64,000 nucleotides of DNA from assembly GCF_017308075.1 (NCBI RefSeq), contig NZ_JAFKFX010000031.1:1-64000 (forward strand), given 5' to 3'. Origin of the DNA: Allobosea sp. (GTDB lineage: Bacteria > Pseudomonadota > Alphaproteobacteria > Rhizobiales > Beijerinckiaceae). The position numbers and the translations under genes were made by a program. The notes under the pieces were generated by a model. The model worked only from the letters and a program-made list of their open reading frames with translations, did not search any database and was not told where the DNA came from. This document shows positions 17,370 through 24,638 of the stretch, piece by piece (within the stretch, counting starts at the first letter, position 1; every line of letters starts with the position of its first letter).

Positions 17370-18179
17370 TCAAGGTTCGCCACGCGGCAGTCCGGGCGCC
17401 GAGAAGCCGTGCTTCGCCAGGATCGTCTGCCCTGCCGGCGACAGGATGAACATGGCGAGCCGGTAGCCGTTTGGCGAGGCGCCGTTCAGCACCGTCAGCC
17501 CGTAATTGGCGCCGACCGCGAGTGCCGGTGGCAGGTGGACGAGCCGGATGCCGGGCTGCTCCTGCGCCAAGGGCTGGGCGTTGGTGCAATAGGCCAGGAA
17601 GATATCGGCCTCGCCGCTGGCGATCTTGTGGCCGTAGACATTGACGCCGGCCGGCGCCGGCAGGCTGGTCGCGCTGCCGGTGAGTTGCAGGGCCTTGGCC
17701 TCGAGCGCGGCCCGGGCCCCGGGCTTCACCGCCTCCGCGCGGGCGAAGACGGCGAAGGCATAGTCGCCGGACGGGTCGGCGCGCGGCGTCGAGGTCCCGA
17801 GCTTCACCCCGGGATCGAGCAGACGCTCGAGCAGGGTCTCGCTGGTCGCAGCCAGATCCGGCCGGACGAAGGCGCAGAGCTCGTTGCGGGCGAAGAGCAC
17901 GACCGGCCCGGCACGGTTTGCCCGCGCCAGGGCCTGCGGATGCTCCATATTGGCGGAGGCGAAGACCTCCGCCGCCTCGCCCTTGGCGATGCGGTCATGC
18001 AGCAGGCCGGAAGCCCCGTAGACGGGCTTCACGGCGAGCTTCGTCTGCGTCTCGAAGGCCTGCGCGACCTCGGTCAGGGCGCCGCGCAGGCTGCCGGCTG
18101 CGTGGAGCAGCACCGGTTCCTGTGCGGTTGCGATCCCGGCCATCAGGCAGACAACACCGGCGAGGGCGAGGCGGCGCAC
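17370..18179 (-). CDS. modA: Molybdate-type ABC binding protein (ModA family)
   Basis: A 269-residue periplasmic binding protein with a signal peptide ending GIATA. It begins VLLHAAGSLRGALTEVAQAFE, the oxyanion-binding strand-loop of ModA, followed by YGASGLLHDRIAKGEAAEVFASA, typical of ModA. Late signs are YGHKIASGEADIFLAYCTN and MFILSPAGQTILAKHGF. ModA binds molybdate and tungstate. No modB or modC follows. Its start is four bases after the tupA stop, so it is co-expressed with tupA and could share the TupBC membrane complex. Confidence 0.88.
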   Translation of the reverse strand: MRRLALAGVVCLMAGIATAQEPVLLHAAGSLRGALTEVAQAFETQTKLAVKPVYGASGLLHDRIAKGEAAEVFASANMEHPQALARANRAGPVVLFARNELCAFVRPDLAATSETLLERLLDPGVKLGTSTPRADPSGDYAFAVFARAEAVKPGARAALEAKALQLTGSATSLPAPAGVNVYGHKIASGEADIFLAYCTNAQPLAQEQPGIRLVHLPPALAVGANYGLTVLNGASPNGYRLAMFILSPAGQTILAKHGFSAPGLPRGEP

Positions 18180-18183
18180 CGTC

Positions 18184-19059
18184 TCACGCCCCGGCCTGCC
18201 CGGCGTTGGGGAAGAAGAGCTGCTGGCCGTCGATCTTGTAGTCGGCGATCGCCTTCTGGCCTTCCGGGCTGGTCAGCCAGTCGGCGAAGAGCTTGCCGTC
18301 GTTGAACTTGACGTGCGGATGCTTGGCGAGGCTGACCGACATCACGCCGTACTGGTTGAACAGGCGCTTGTCGCCCTCGACCGAGATCACGAGGTCGCCG
18401 CGGTTCTTGAACGAGATCCAGGTGGCGCGGTCGGAGAGCACATAGGCGCCCATCGCGCCGGAGGTGTTGAGGGCGGCGCCCATGCCCTGGCCGATCTCGC
18501 GATACCACGGGCCCTTCTGCGCGGCGATGTCGATGCCGGCGGCCTTCCAGAGATTGAGCTCGGCGGAATGGGTGCCGGACTTGTCGCCGCGCGAGACGAA
18601 CGGGGCACCCTTCTCCTGGATCTTCTTCAGGGCGGCGACGATGTCCTTGCTGCCGGCGACGCCGGCCGGGTCGGATTTCGGCCCGATCAGCACGAAGTCA
18701 TTGTACATCACCGGGCGTCGCTCGGTGGAAAAGCCTTCTTCGACGAATTTCAGCTCCTGCGCCTTGGCATGGACGAAGACGACATCGGCATCGCCGCGCC
18801 TGCCTGTGTCGAGGGCCTGGCCGGTGCCCTGCGAGATGACGCGGACCTCGATACCGGTCTTCGCCTTGAAGATCGGCAGGATATGGCCGAACAGCCCGGA
18901 ATCCTGGGTCGAGGTCGTCGACGCCACGGTGATGAAGCGGGTTCCGGCCGGCGCTGTCGCGGCCGGTGGCGCGGCGGCGGGAGCCTGGGCGAGGGCATGG
19001 CCGGCAAGGCCGAGGAAGAGCCCGGCGGCGATGAGGGAGCGGCGCTGGATCAATGACAT
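18184..19059 (-). CDS. tupA: Tungstate ABC transporter binding protein TupA
   Basis: A 291-residue periplasmic protein with a signal peptide and an Ala/Pro linker. The TupA signature TTSTQDSGLFGHILPIFK lies near residues 45-62. Further family segments are GTGQALDTGRRGDADVVFVHA, FVSRGDKSGTHSAE and KNRGDLVISVEGDKRLFNQYGV. TupA binds tungstate with very high selectivity over molybdate. Start 19059 has AAGGGG at eight bases. It is separated from tupC by about 200 bases holding a REP palindrome, and heads the tight operon tupA-modA-trmO-molABC-like. Confidence 0.92.
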   Translation of the reverse strand: MSLIQRRSLIAAGLFLGLAGHALAQAPAAAPPAATAPAGTRFITVASTTSTQDSGLFGHILPIFKAKTGIEVRVISQGTGQALDTGRRGDADVVFVHAKAQELKFVEEGFSTERRPVMYNDFVLIGPKSDPAGVAGSKDIVAALKKIQEKGAPFVSRGDKSGTHSAELNLWKAAGIDIAAQKGPWYREIGQGMGAALNTSGAMGAYVLSDRATWISFKNRGDLVISVEGDKRLFNQYGVMSVSLAKHPHVKFNDGKLFADWLTSPEGQKAIADYKIDGQQLFFPNAGQAGA

Positions 19060-19097
19060 TGTTTCATCCCCTTGGTTTCTGTCGGACATGTTCCTTC

Positions 19098-19232
19098 AGA
19101 CCTCGTCCTGCGGAGCCTTCCCCGGCCCGGCTTTCGGCCGGCCGATGCAAGCTCCGCGGCACCTCGAAGGATAGCTCGGCGCGCTGCGGAGCATGCTTCG
19201 AGATCTGTCCGCCACCGCTCCTCGGGATGAGG
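19098..19232. repeat. REP-like palindrome between tupC and tupA
   Basis: The inner hairpin at 19163-19202 has arms CTCGAAG and CTTCGAG, with flanking GAGGAGCGG / GCCGCGGAGC-like segments. CCTCATCCCGAGGAG and ATCCTTCGAG on the minus strand are typical of a widespread Rhizobiales extragenic repeat. The boundaries are approximate. It fills the 200-base gap between tupC and tupA and may separate their expression levels. Confidence 0.55.
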
Positions 19233-19261
19233 GCCGTGGCTGTGACGGGCGGTGCGCGGCT

Positions 19262-20002
19262 TCACCACAGCAGCTCTCCTGCCAGGAAGGCACGCGCCTC
19301 GGCCGACTGCGGGCCGGCGAAGAAGCTTGCGGCAGCCGCGTCCTCGACGAGGCGGCCGCGATGCAGGAACAGCACCCGGTCGGCGAGGCGGCGGGCCTGA
19401 CCGAGATCATGGGTCGACATCATCACCGTGATGCCCTCGGCGACGAGGACGGTGAGCAGTTCCTCGATCTGGCGGGTCGCGGCGGGGTCGAGCTGCGAGG
19501 TCGGCTCGTCGAGGAAGAGCAGTTCCGGCCGCAGCGCCCAGGCGCGGGCGATGGCGAGGCGCTGTTGTTCGCCACCGGAGAGCAGGCGCGCCGGCTGTGC
19601 CGCCCGCTCCGCCAGGCCGAAGCGGGCGAGCGCCTGCTGTGTGCGGACCTTGCGCTCGGCGCCTGCCGTGCCGGAAGCCGCCAGCGCATGGGCGATATTG
19701 GCCTCGACCGAGCGGCGCAGCATGATCGGCTTCTGGAACACCATGGCATGGCGCTTGGCCTGCCTTCTGGCGGCGTGCTGGCCGCCCGGCGCGTCCGCCC
19801 AGCGCACCGTTCCACGGCTCGGATTCAGCAGGCCATGGCAGAGCCTGAGCGTCAGCGACTTGCCGGCACCATTCGGGCCGAGCACCACCGTCAGGCCGCC
19901 GGCAGGGATGACGAAGCTGTTCGGCTCCAGCAACTGCTTGCCGCCGCCGGAGAAGGAGACGGCGTCGACGGTGAGCGGCAGGATCGAGGTCGCGTCAAGC
20001 AT
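19262..20002 (-). CDS. tupC: Tungstate ABC transporter ATPase TupC
   Basis: A 246-residue ATPase with Walker A VVLGPNGAGKSLTLRL, Q-loop MVFQKPIMLRRSV, signature LLSGGEQQRLAIARAW, Walker B LLFLDEPTSQLD and switch STHD. The serine after GK and the KPIMLRRSV Q-loop are typical of TupC and related oxyanion or phosphonate ATPases. It starts five bases after the tupB stop. The ATPase would energise TupAB and possibly also serve ModA. Confidence 0.9.
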   Translation of the reverse strand: MLDATSILPLTVDAVSFSGGGKQLLEPNSFVIPAGGLTVVLGPNGAGKSLTLRLCHGLLNPSRGTVRWADAPGGQHAARRQAKRHAMVFQKPIMLRRSVEANIAHALAASGTAGAERKVRTQQALARFGLAERAAQPARLLSGGEQQRLAIARAWALRPELLFLDEPTSQLDPAATRQIEELLTVLVAEGITVMMSTHDLGQARRLADRVLFLHRGRLVEDAAAASFFAGPQSAEARAFLAGELLW

Positions 20003-20007
20003 GGCGC

Positions 20008-20709
20008 CTATCCCGCATAGCGTGCGCCGATCCGGCTGGCGCCGAAGGCGACGGCATTAATGGCGAGCGTCAGCGAGAGCAGGACGATGCCGAGGCCGAG
20101 CGCCAGCGGCAGGTCGCCCTTCGAGGTTTCGAGCGTGATCGCCGTGGTCATGGTGCGGGTGTAGCCGGCGATGTTGCCACCGACGATCAGCACCGCGCCG
20201 ACCTCGGCGCTGGCCCGGCCGAAGCCGGCGAGCAGGGCGGTCGCCAGCGAGAAGCGCCCGTCGAAGAGCAGGGTCGGGATCGCCCGCATGCCTTCGAGGC
20301 CGACCGAGCGCAGATGGTCGCGATATTCGCCCCAAAGGTCCTCGATCACCTGCCGGGTCAGCGCGATCACGATCGGTAGCACCAGGATGACCTGCGCGAT
20401 GATCATCGCGGTCGGCGTGAACAAGAGGCCGAGCGGCCCGAGCGGCCCGGAGCGCGACAGCATCAGGAAGACGGCCAGCCCGGCGACCACCGGCGGCAGC
20501 CCCATCAGCGCGTTCAGGCAGACGATGATCGCCGAGCGGCCCGGGAAGCGCGCCAGCGCCAGCGCCGCGCCGAGCGGCAGGCCGATCAGCGCCGCGACCG
20601 CGACCGCCGTCAGCGTCACCCGCAGCGACAGGCCGACAATGCCGAGGAAGTCGGGATCGAGCCCGACGACCAGCGCAAAAGCCGCCTGGAATACTGCGCT
20701 GACCTCCAC
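20008..20709 (-). CDS. tupB: Tungstate ABC transporter permease TupB
   Basis: A 233-residue permease with five to six helices and the BPD-transp-1 core. Family segments are GIVGLSLRVTLTAVAVAALIGLPLG, LNALMGLPPVVAGL, and the EAA loop with FGRASAEVGAVLIVGGNIAGYTRTMTTAI, characteristic of TupB. GTG 20709 was chosen, with GGGAG six bases upstream; the in-frame ATG at 20811 would remove nearly all of the divergent promoter region. It is the first gene of the tup operon and diverges from the HTH-PBP regulator. Confidence 0.88.
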   Translation of the reverse strand: MEVSAVFQAAFALVVGLDPDFLGIVGLSLRVTLTAVAVAALIGLPLGAALALARFPGRSAIIVCLNALMGLPPVVAGLAVFLMLSRSGPLGPLGLLFTPTAMIIAQVILVLPIVIALTRQVIEDLWGEYRDHLRSVGLEGMRAIPTLLFDGRFSLATALLAGFGRASAEVGAVLIVGGNIAGYTRTMTTAITLETSKGDLPLALGLGIVLLSLTLAINAVAFGASRIGARYAG

Positions 20710-20737
20710 ACCGCACTCCCGCCAATGCCCGCATCCG

Positions 20738-20755
20738 ATTGCAAGCATTTGCAAT
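20738..20755. promoter_or_regulatory. Palindromic candidate operator of the tup locus
   Basis: ATTGCAA-GCAT-TTGCAAT is a perfect 7-bp inverted repeat with a 4-bp spacer. It lies in the 106-base gap between divergent tupB (start 20709) and the HTH-PBP regulator (start 20816), an AT-rich island in high-GC DNA. It is a natural candidate for the binding site of that regulator and could control both directions. Binding is inferred. Confidence 0.6.
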
Positions 20756-20815
20756 TGGTAGAGTTCAATGCGACCAAAAGCCAATCTCGTAGCCTGTGCA
20801 GGCAGGAACATCTGA

Positions 20816-21706
20816 ATGCAGGATCAGTCCTGGCTGACCACCGAGGAGGCGGCCGCCTATGTCCGGCTCAAGGAGCGCAAGCTCTATGAGCTGGTGGCGC
20901 AGGGCGCGGTGCCTTGCACCAAGGTTTCCGGCAAATGGCTGTTCCCGCGCGCCGGCCTCGACCGCTGGCTGGAGGCGGGTCTGGCACGCCCGGAAGGGCT
21001 GGAGCCGGCACCGCCACCACCGATCGTCGGCGGCAGCCAGGATTCGCTGCTCGAACTCGCCATTCGGGAATCGGGTTGCGGATTGGCGCTGCTGGCCGAG
21101 GGCTCACAGGCCGGGCTCGACCGCCTGCTGCGCAACGAGGTCGCGATCGCGGCGTTGCATCTTCATGCCACCCCCGATGACGAGGCCGCCAACCTCGTCG
21201 CCATCCGTGCCGAAGGCATGCTGCACGACGCGGTGGTGATCAATTTCGCCCGGCGCGAGCAGGGTCTGCTGTTGGCACCCGGCAATCCGTTGGGGCTGGA
21301 CGGTCTCGCCAGCGCCATCGCCAAAGGCGCGCGCTTCGCCCAGCGCCAGCGCGGCGCCGGCGCGCAATTGCTGCTGCAGAGCCTGCTGGAGCGGGCTGGC
21401 GTCGGCTCGGGCAGGATGGTCGCGGCGGAGGGCATATGCGCCACCGGCCAGGACCTCGCTCTGGCGATCCGGACCGGCCGTGCCGATTGCGGCATCGCGG
21501 CACGCGCCGTCGCCATGGCCTTTGGCCTCGAATTCCTGCCGCTTGTCTGGGAGCATGTCGATCTCGTCATGCGCCGCCGCAGCTATTTCGAGCCGCAAGC
21601 GCAGAAGCTTCTCGGCTGGATGCGCGGGCCGGACATGGCGGCGCGTGCCAGGGAGTTCGGCGGCTACGATCTGTCGATCAGCGGCTCGGTCAGGCTCAAC
21701 CGCTAG
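20816..21706 (+). CDS. HTH-PBP regulator of the tungstate/molybdate locus (TupR-like)
   Basis: A 296-residue protein with an N-terminal excisionase/MerR-type helix-turn-helix (about 5-55; WLTTEEAAAYVRLKERKLYELVAQ, then KWLFPRAGLDRWLE). A periplasmic-binding-protein-like domain (PBP_like, about 75-290) follows, with LALLAEGSQAGLDRLLRNEVAIAALH and an NFARREQGLLLAPGNPLGL stretch. No signal peptide, so it senses its ligand in the cytoplasm. This combination is known for molybdate/tungstate regulators and its divergence from tupBC supports that. The palindrome at 20738-20755 is the likely operator. Ligand (tungstate, molybdate or a cofactor) is inferred. Confidence 0.85.
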   Translation: MQDQSWLTTEEAAAYVRLKERKLYELVAQGAVPCTKVSGKWLFPRAGLDRWLEAGLARPEGLEPAPPPPIVGGSQDSLLELAIRESGCGLALLAEGSQAGLDRLLRNEVAIAALHLHATPDDEAANLVAIRAEGMLHDAVVINFARREQGLLLAPGNPLGLDGLASAIAKGARFAQRQRGAGAQLLLQSLLERAGVGSGRMVAAEGICATGQDLALAIRTGRADCGIAARAVAMAFGLEFLPLVWEHVDLVMRRRSYFEPQAQKLLGWMRGPDMAARAREFGGYDLSISGSVRLNR

Positions 21707-21726
21707 GGAAACGGCCCCGTGCCTCG

Positions 21727-22293
21727 TCAGCCTGCCGAGAGATGGCTGATCAGGATGGAGATGCCGAGGCCGACCAGGGCCATGCCGCCGATCCGTTCGG
21801 CCCAGCGGCCGAATCGGACGCCGATCAGGTTGCCGGTCATCATGCCGCCCGTCGACATCAGGAAGGTCGCAAAGCCGACCGCCAAGGCGACGACGATGAT
21901 GTTCACGTCCAGGAAGGCGAGCGACACGCCGACCGCCATCGCATCGATGCTGGTGCCGATCGCCGTCGCCATGACTGTCCAGAGCGAGTTGCCGCGCGCC
22001 ACCGCCGCGCGTTCCGTCGCGGGGAGGAGCGAGTGCAGGATCATCCGGCCGCCGACGATCCCGAGCAGCACGAAGGCGATCCAGTGATCGATGGCCGCAA
22101 TGTAGCGGCTTGCGGCCAATCCGGCGCCCCAGCCGAGCAATGGCGTGATCGCCTCGACCATACCGAAGATGGCGCCGGTGCGCAGCGCTTCGGCGAAGCG
22201 GGGACGTTGCGCCGCGGCGCCCCGACCAATGGACGCCAGAAGGGCGTCGACCGACATGCCGACGGCGAGGACGGCGATGGAAACGGGTGACAT
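21727..22293 (-). CDS. mntP: Manganese efflux pump MntP
   Basis: A 188-residue six-helix membrane protein of the MntP (YebN) family, which exports Mn2+. The two repeat halves show the conserved acidic pairs: [14 protein letters not shown] near the N-terminus and [17 protein letters not shown] in the middle. Start 22293 aligns with the E. coli start, M-x11-GMSxDA; an upstream ATG at 22305 is possible. A yybP-ykoY riboswitch lies directly upstream, so expression should rise with cytosolic Mn2+. The gene is convergent with the tup regulator. Confidence 0.92.
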   Translation of the reverse strand: MSPVSIAVLAVGMSVDALLASIGRGAAAQRPRFAEALRTGAIFGMVEAITPLLGWGAGLAASRYIAAIDHWIAFVLLGIVGGRMILHSLLPATERAAVARGNSLWTVMATAIGTSIDAMAVGVSLAFLDVNIIVVALAVGFATFLMSTGGMMTGNLIGVRFGRWAERIGGMALVGLGISILISHLSAG

Positions 22294-22347
22294 TGCTGTT
22301 CTCATGCGCGGACTGGGGACCGGACGGATTTCGGGCCTTGTCCGCAA

Positions 22348-22472
22348 GGCGTCACCGTCACGGTCTCGCTTGGCCGGACTGGTCCGGCTGATCGCGCCAC
22401 GCAGTCCTCGCTGCGAGCGTGTTGACACGATCGCGCGCCCCCAGCGCGCCGCTACTCCCCGATGGTGATGCC
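22348..22472 (-). ncRNA. yybP-ykoY manganese riboswitch upstream of mntP
   Basis: On the minus strand the leader reads GGCATCACC-ATCGGGGAGTAGC, later GTGTCAACACGCTCGC, and near the end GCGAGACCGTGACGGTGACGCC. GGGGAGTAGC, TCAACA...CTCGC and GCGAGACC are the hallmark conserved segments of this class. The outer GGCATCACC / GGTGACGCC arms form P1 with one mismatch. The aptamer ends about 55 bases before the mntP start. It binds Mn2+ and switches on the efflux gene. Confidence 0.88.
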
Positions 22473-22578
22473 CTAGGAAACAACGCTTTCAAAGTCAATT
22501 GTTAAGTGATTTCAATTACTTGTCATTGAGATGCATTTGCAATAAAAGAGGCGTTTAGCCCGAGCTCGGACTAGGTCG

Positions 22579-23391
22579 TCAGTTCTCGCCCGATGCGAGA
22601 CGCGGCGACCGGCTTCCTTGGAAGTCCCGCCAGGCGCAGACCTTGTGCACGAACTCCCGGTCCCGGTCCGCCTCGCCGAATGGCGCGACCGGCCAGAGCC
22701 AGCTTTCGTCCTCTGGCGGCAGCTTGACGCCATAGGTCAGGTCGAGCCGGTCATGGATCGCGCCGTCGCGTTCGCGCTCGACCATTTCGACATCGCTGAT
22801 CAGGTAGACATGGCCCTTGAAGCGAGAGAGATAGTCGAGATGCCAGGCGATGCAACGGGCCGGCATATCGGACGGCAGCGCGGCGGCGCGTGCGGGGTGA
22901 TCCTCGAGCCAGTCGGCGACCGGCCAGGCGAGCTGCGAGAGCAGATTGGCCGAGACGACGAGGTCCACCGCTTCATCGGCGATCAGTCCGGCGAGCGGAT
23001 CGGCCCGGCCTTCGGCCTCGCCGGCGAGCCAGGCCATGGCGCCGGTGAGGTCGCTGGTCAGGAGACGGACATTCCTGCGCGGCAGCAGCCGCAGGCGCAC
23101 CGGCGGCAGATGCACGATGTCGACCAGCACGACCTCGTCGAAGCCCTGGCAGAGCGCGTTCAGCGGGATGTCGCGCAGGAAGCCGGAACCGAGGATCACG
23201 GTCTTCCGGTGTTGCGGCAGCTCGGCGGCGACTTCCGCGACCAGCCTGCGACAGCGGGCATGATGCTCGGCCCAGGCCTTGCGCTGGCGCAGGCCTCGCG
23301 ACCAGAGTGCGACGCTTTCCTGGAGCAGGCCGAAGCGACGTGCCAGCGGTAGGGCCGGTGTCAGCGCACGCAGGGCGAGCTGGGCCAGCAC
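22579..23391 (-). CDS. Rossmann-fold protein of unknown function (SAM-methyltransferase-like)
   Basis: About 270 residues. A nucleotide-binding-like start KTVILGSGFLRDIPL is followed by the acidic strand end VVLVDIVHLP and later VDLVVSANLLSQLAWPV. These are spaced like motifs I, II and IV of class I SAM methyltransferases, although glycine content in motif I is low. Two CHH-like features and no membrane segment were seen. GTG 23391 starts four bases after the stop of the DSD1-type gene; longer ATG starts would overlap it by up to 83 bases. Coupling to that gene suggests a shared function, but none can be named. Confidence 0.6.
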   Translation of the reverse strand: MLAQLALRALTPALPLARRFGLLQESVALWSRGLRQRKAWAEHHARCRRLVAEVAAELPQHRKTVILGSGFLRDIPLNALCQGFDEVVLVDIVHLPPVRLRLLPRRNVRLLTSDLTGAMAWLAGEAEGRADPLAGLIADEAVDLVVSANLLSQLAWPVADWLEDHPARAAALPSDMPARCIAWHLDYLSRFKGHVYLISDVEMVERERDGAIHDRLDLTYGVKLPPEDESWLWPVAPFGEADRDREFVHKVCAWRDFQGSRSPRLASGEN

Positions 23392-23395
23392 GCGC

Positions 23396-24532
23396 TCAGG
23401 TGAGGGCGCCGCGTGCCGCCACCGGCCAGACCGCCTCGACATGGGCATCGGGCCCATGCAGGCCGCGGACGCAGACATACCAGTCGTGCAGGTTGACCGT
23501 CGGGTCGCAATGGCCGGGCACGAGCAACAGCCGGTCGCCGCGATGCGGCAGGGCGACGGGGTCTCCGGTGAGCACGCCGTGCTCGTCGGACGGCTTGGTG
23601 TAGATCACGCCATCGCGCCGGAAGGCCGTCGGCATGCCGGAATCGATGGCCGCGGTCTTGTGCCCGGCATCGACGATGGCACGGTCCGGCACCGGCTTGC
23701 TCATCACGCCGGCGAGGATAAACAGCGCATGTTCGAAGGTCTGGAAGGGCGTGCCGTCGGCATTGCGGTTGCGAGCGTAGTCGGCGTCCATGAAGATGTA
23801 GGAGCCGGCCTGCAACTCGTTCCAGATGCCGGAGCGACCTTCCAGGTCGAAAGTGCCGGTGCCGGCGCCGCTGACGATCTCGCAGGGCAGGCCGACCTGC
23901 CGGATCCTCTCGACGACGTTGCGGGTCAGCAGCCCGGCGCGCTCGATCGCCTCGCGGCGTTCGTCGATCGAGCGCATGTGCTGGGCGCTGCCATGATAGG
24001 CCTGCACGCCCGAAAGCCGCAGCGTGTTGCTGCGGGCCACCGCTTCGGCGAGGCGCACCGCCGCCTCGCCGGGCGCGACGCCGCAGCGGCGCGAGCCGAT
24101 ATCGAGCTCGACCAGGACGTCGAGCACGACATCATGGCGGGCGGCCGCCTCCGAGGCCTCGCGCACCCCGTCGATATGGTCGACGCAGAGCCCGATCCGG
24201 GCCTCGCGGGCGAGCCTGGCCAGCCGGTCGAGCTTGGTGGCGCCGACGATCTCGTTGGTGACCAGCACGTCGGTCACCCCGCCGGCAACCAGGATTTCGG
24301 CCTCGCCGACCTTCTGGCAGCATTGCCCGACCGCGCCATGGGCGATCTGGCGCAGCGCGATCTCGGGGCTCTTATGGGTCTTGGCATGTGGTCTCAAGCG
24401 CACGCCGGCAGCCTCCGCGAAGGCGGCCATGGTCACGAGGTTCCTCTCGAAGGCGTCGAGATCGAGGATCAGGGCGGGAGTGTCGATCTCGGCGAAGGAT
24501 TGTCCGGGCTGGGCCGGCGGGGCGAGAGGCAT
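23396..24532 (-). CDS. DSD1-family PLP enzyme (D-threonine/3-hydroxyaspartate aldolase type)
   Basis: A 378-residue fold-type III PLP enzyme with an alanine-racemase-like barrel. The PLP lysine lies in RLRPHAKTHKS (Lys51). The metal site near the C-terminus is PGHCDPTVNLHDWYV, with the His-Cys pair of D-serine dehydratase and D-threonine aldolase. AGTGTFDLEG and NELQAGSYIFMDADYA are family segments. Members act on D-beta-hydroxy-amino acids; similarity of layout to 3-hydroxy-D-aspartate aldolase (BhcC) is noted. The other three genes of the beta-hydroxyaspartate cycle are absent, so that pathway is not supported here. Confidence 0.82.
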   Translation of the reverse strand: MPLAPPAQPGQSFAEIDTPALILDLDAFERNLVTMAAFAEAAGVRLRPHAKTHKSPEIALRQIAHGAVGQCCQKVGEAEILVAGGVTDVLVTNEIVGATKLDRLARLAREARIGLCVDHIDGVREASEAAARHDVVLDVLVELDIGSRRCGVAPGEAAVRLAEAVARSNTLRLSGVQAYHGSAQHMRSIDERREAIERAGLLTRNVVERIRQVGLPCEIVSGAGTGTFDLEGRSGIWNELQAGSYIFMDADYARNRNADGTPFQTFEHALFILAGVMSKPVPDRAIVDAGHKTAAIDSGMPTAFRRDGVIYTKPSDEHGVLTGDPVALPHRGDRLLLVPGHCDPTVNLHDWYVCVRGLHGPDAHVEAVWPVAARGALT

Positions 24533-24638
24533 GAGTTCCCTTTGGCTGGTGAATCAATCCGGCTATCGGACGTCAGCATCGTGTCGCGAGCAAGACCGGC
24601 AGTGGCGCTCGCATGGCGGCCATGATAGGCCGCGCCGC

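Noticed and set aside
22533-22543. GCATTTGCAAT upstream of mntP, identical to one half of the tup palindrome
   Set aside because: Only one arm is present, and the mntP leader already has a riboswitch; an 11-base match in AT-rich DNA may be chance.
23396-24532. Beta-hydroxyaspartate cycle (glycolate assimilation)
   Set aside because: Only a BhcC-like enzyme is seen; the aminotransferase, dehydratase and imine reductase genes are absent.
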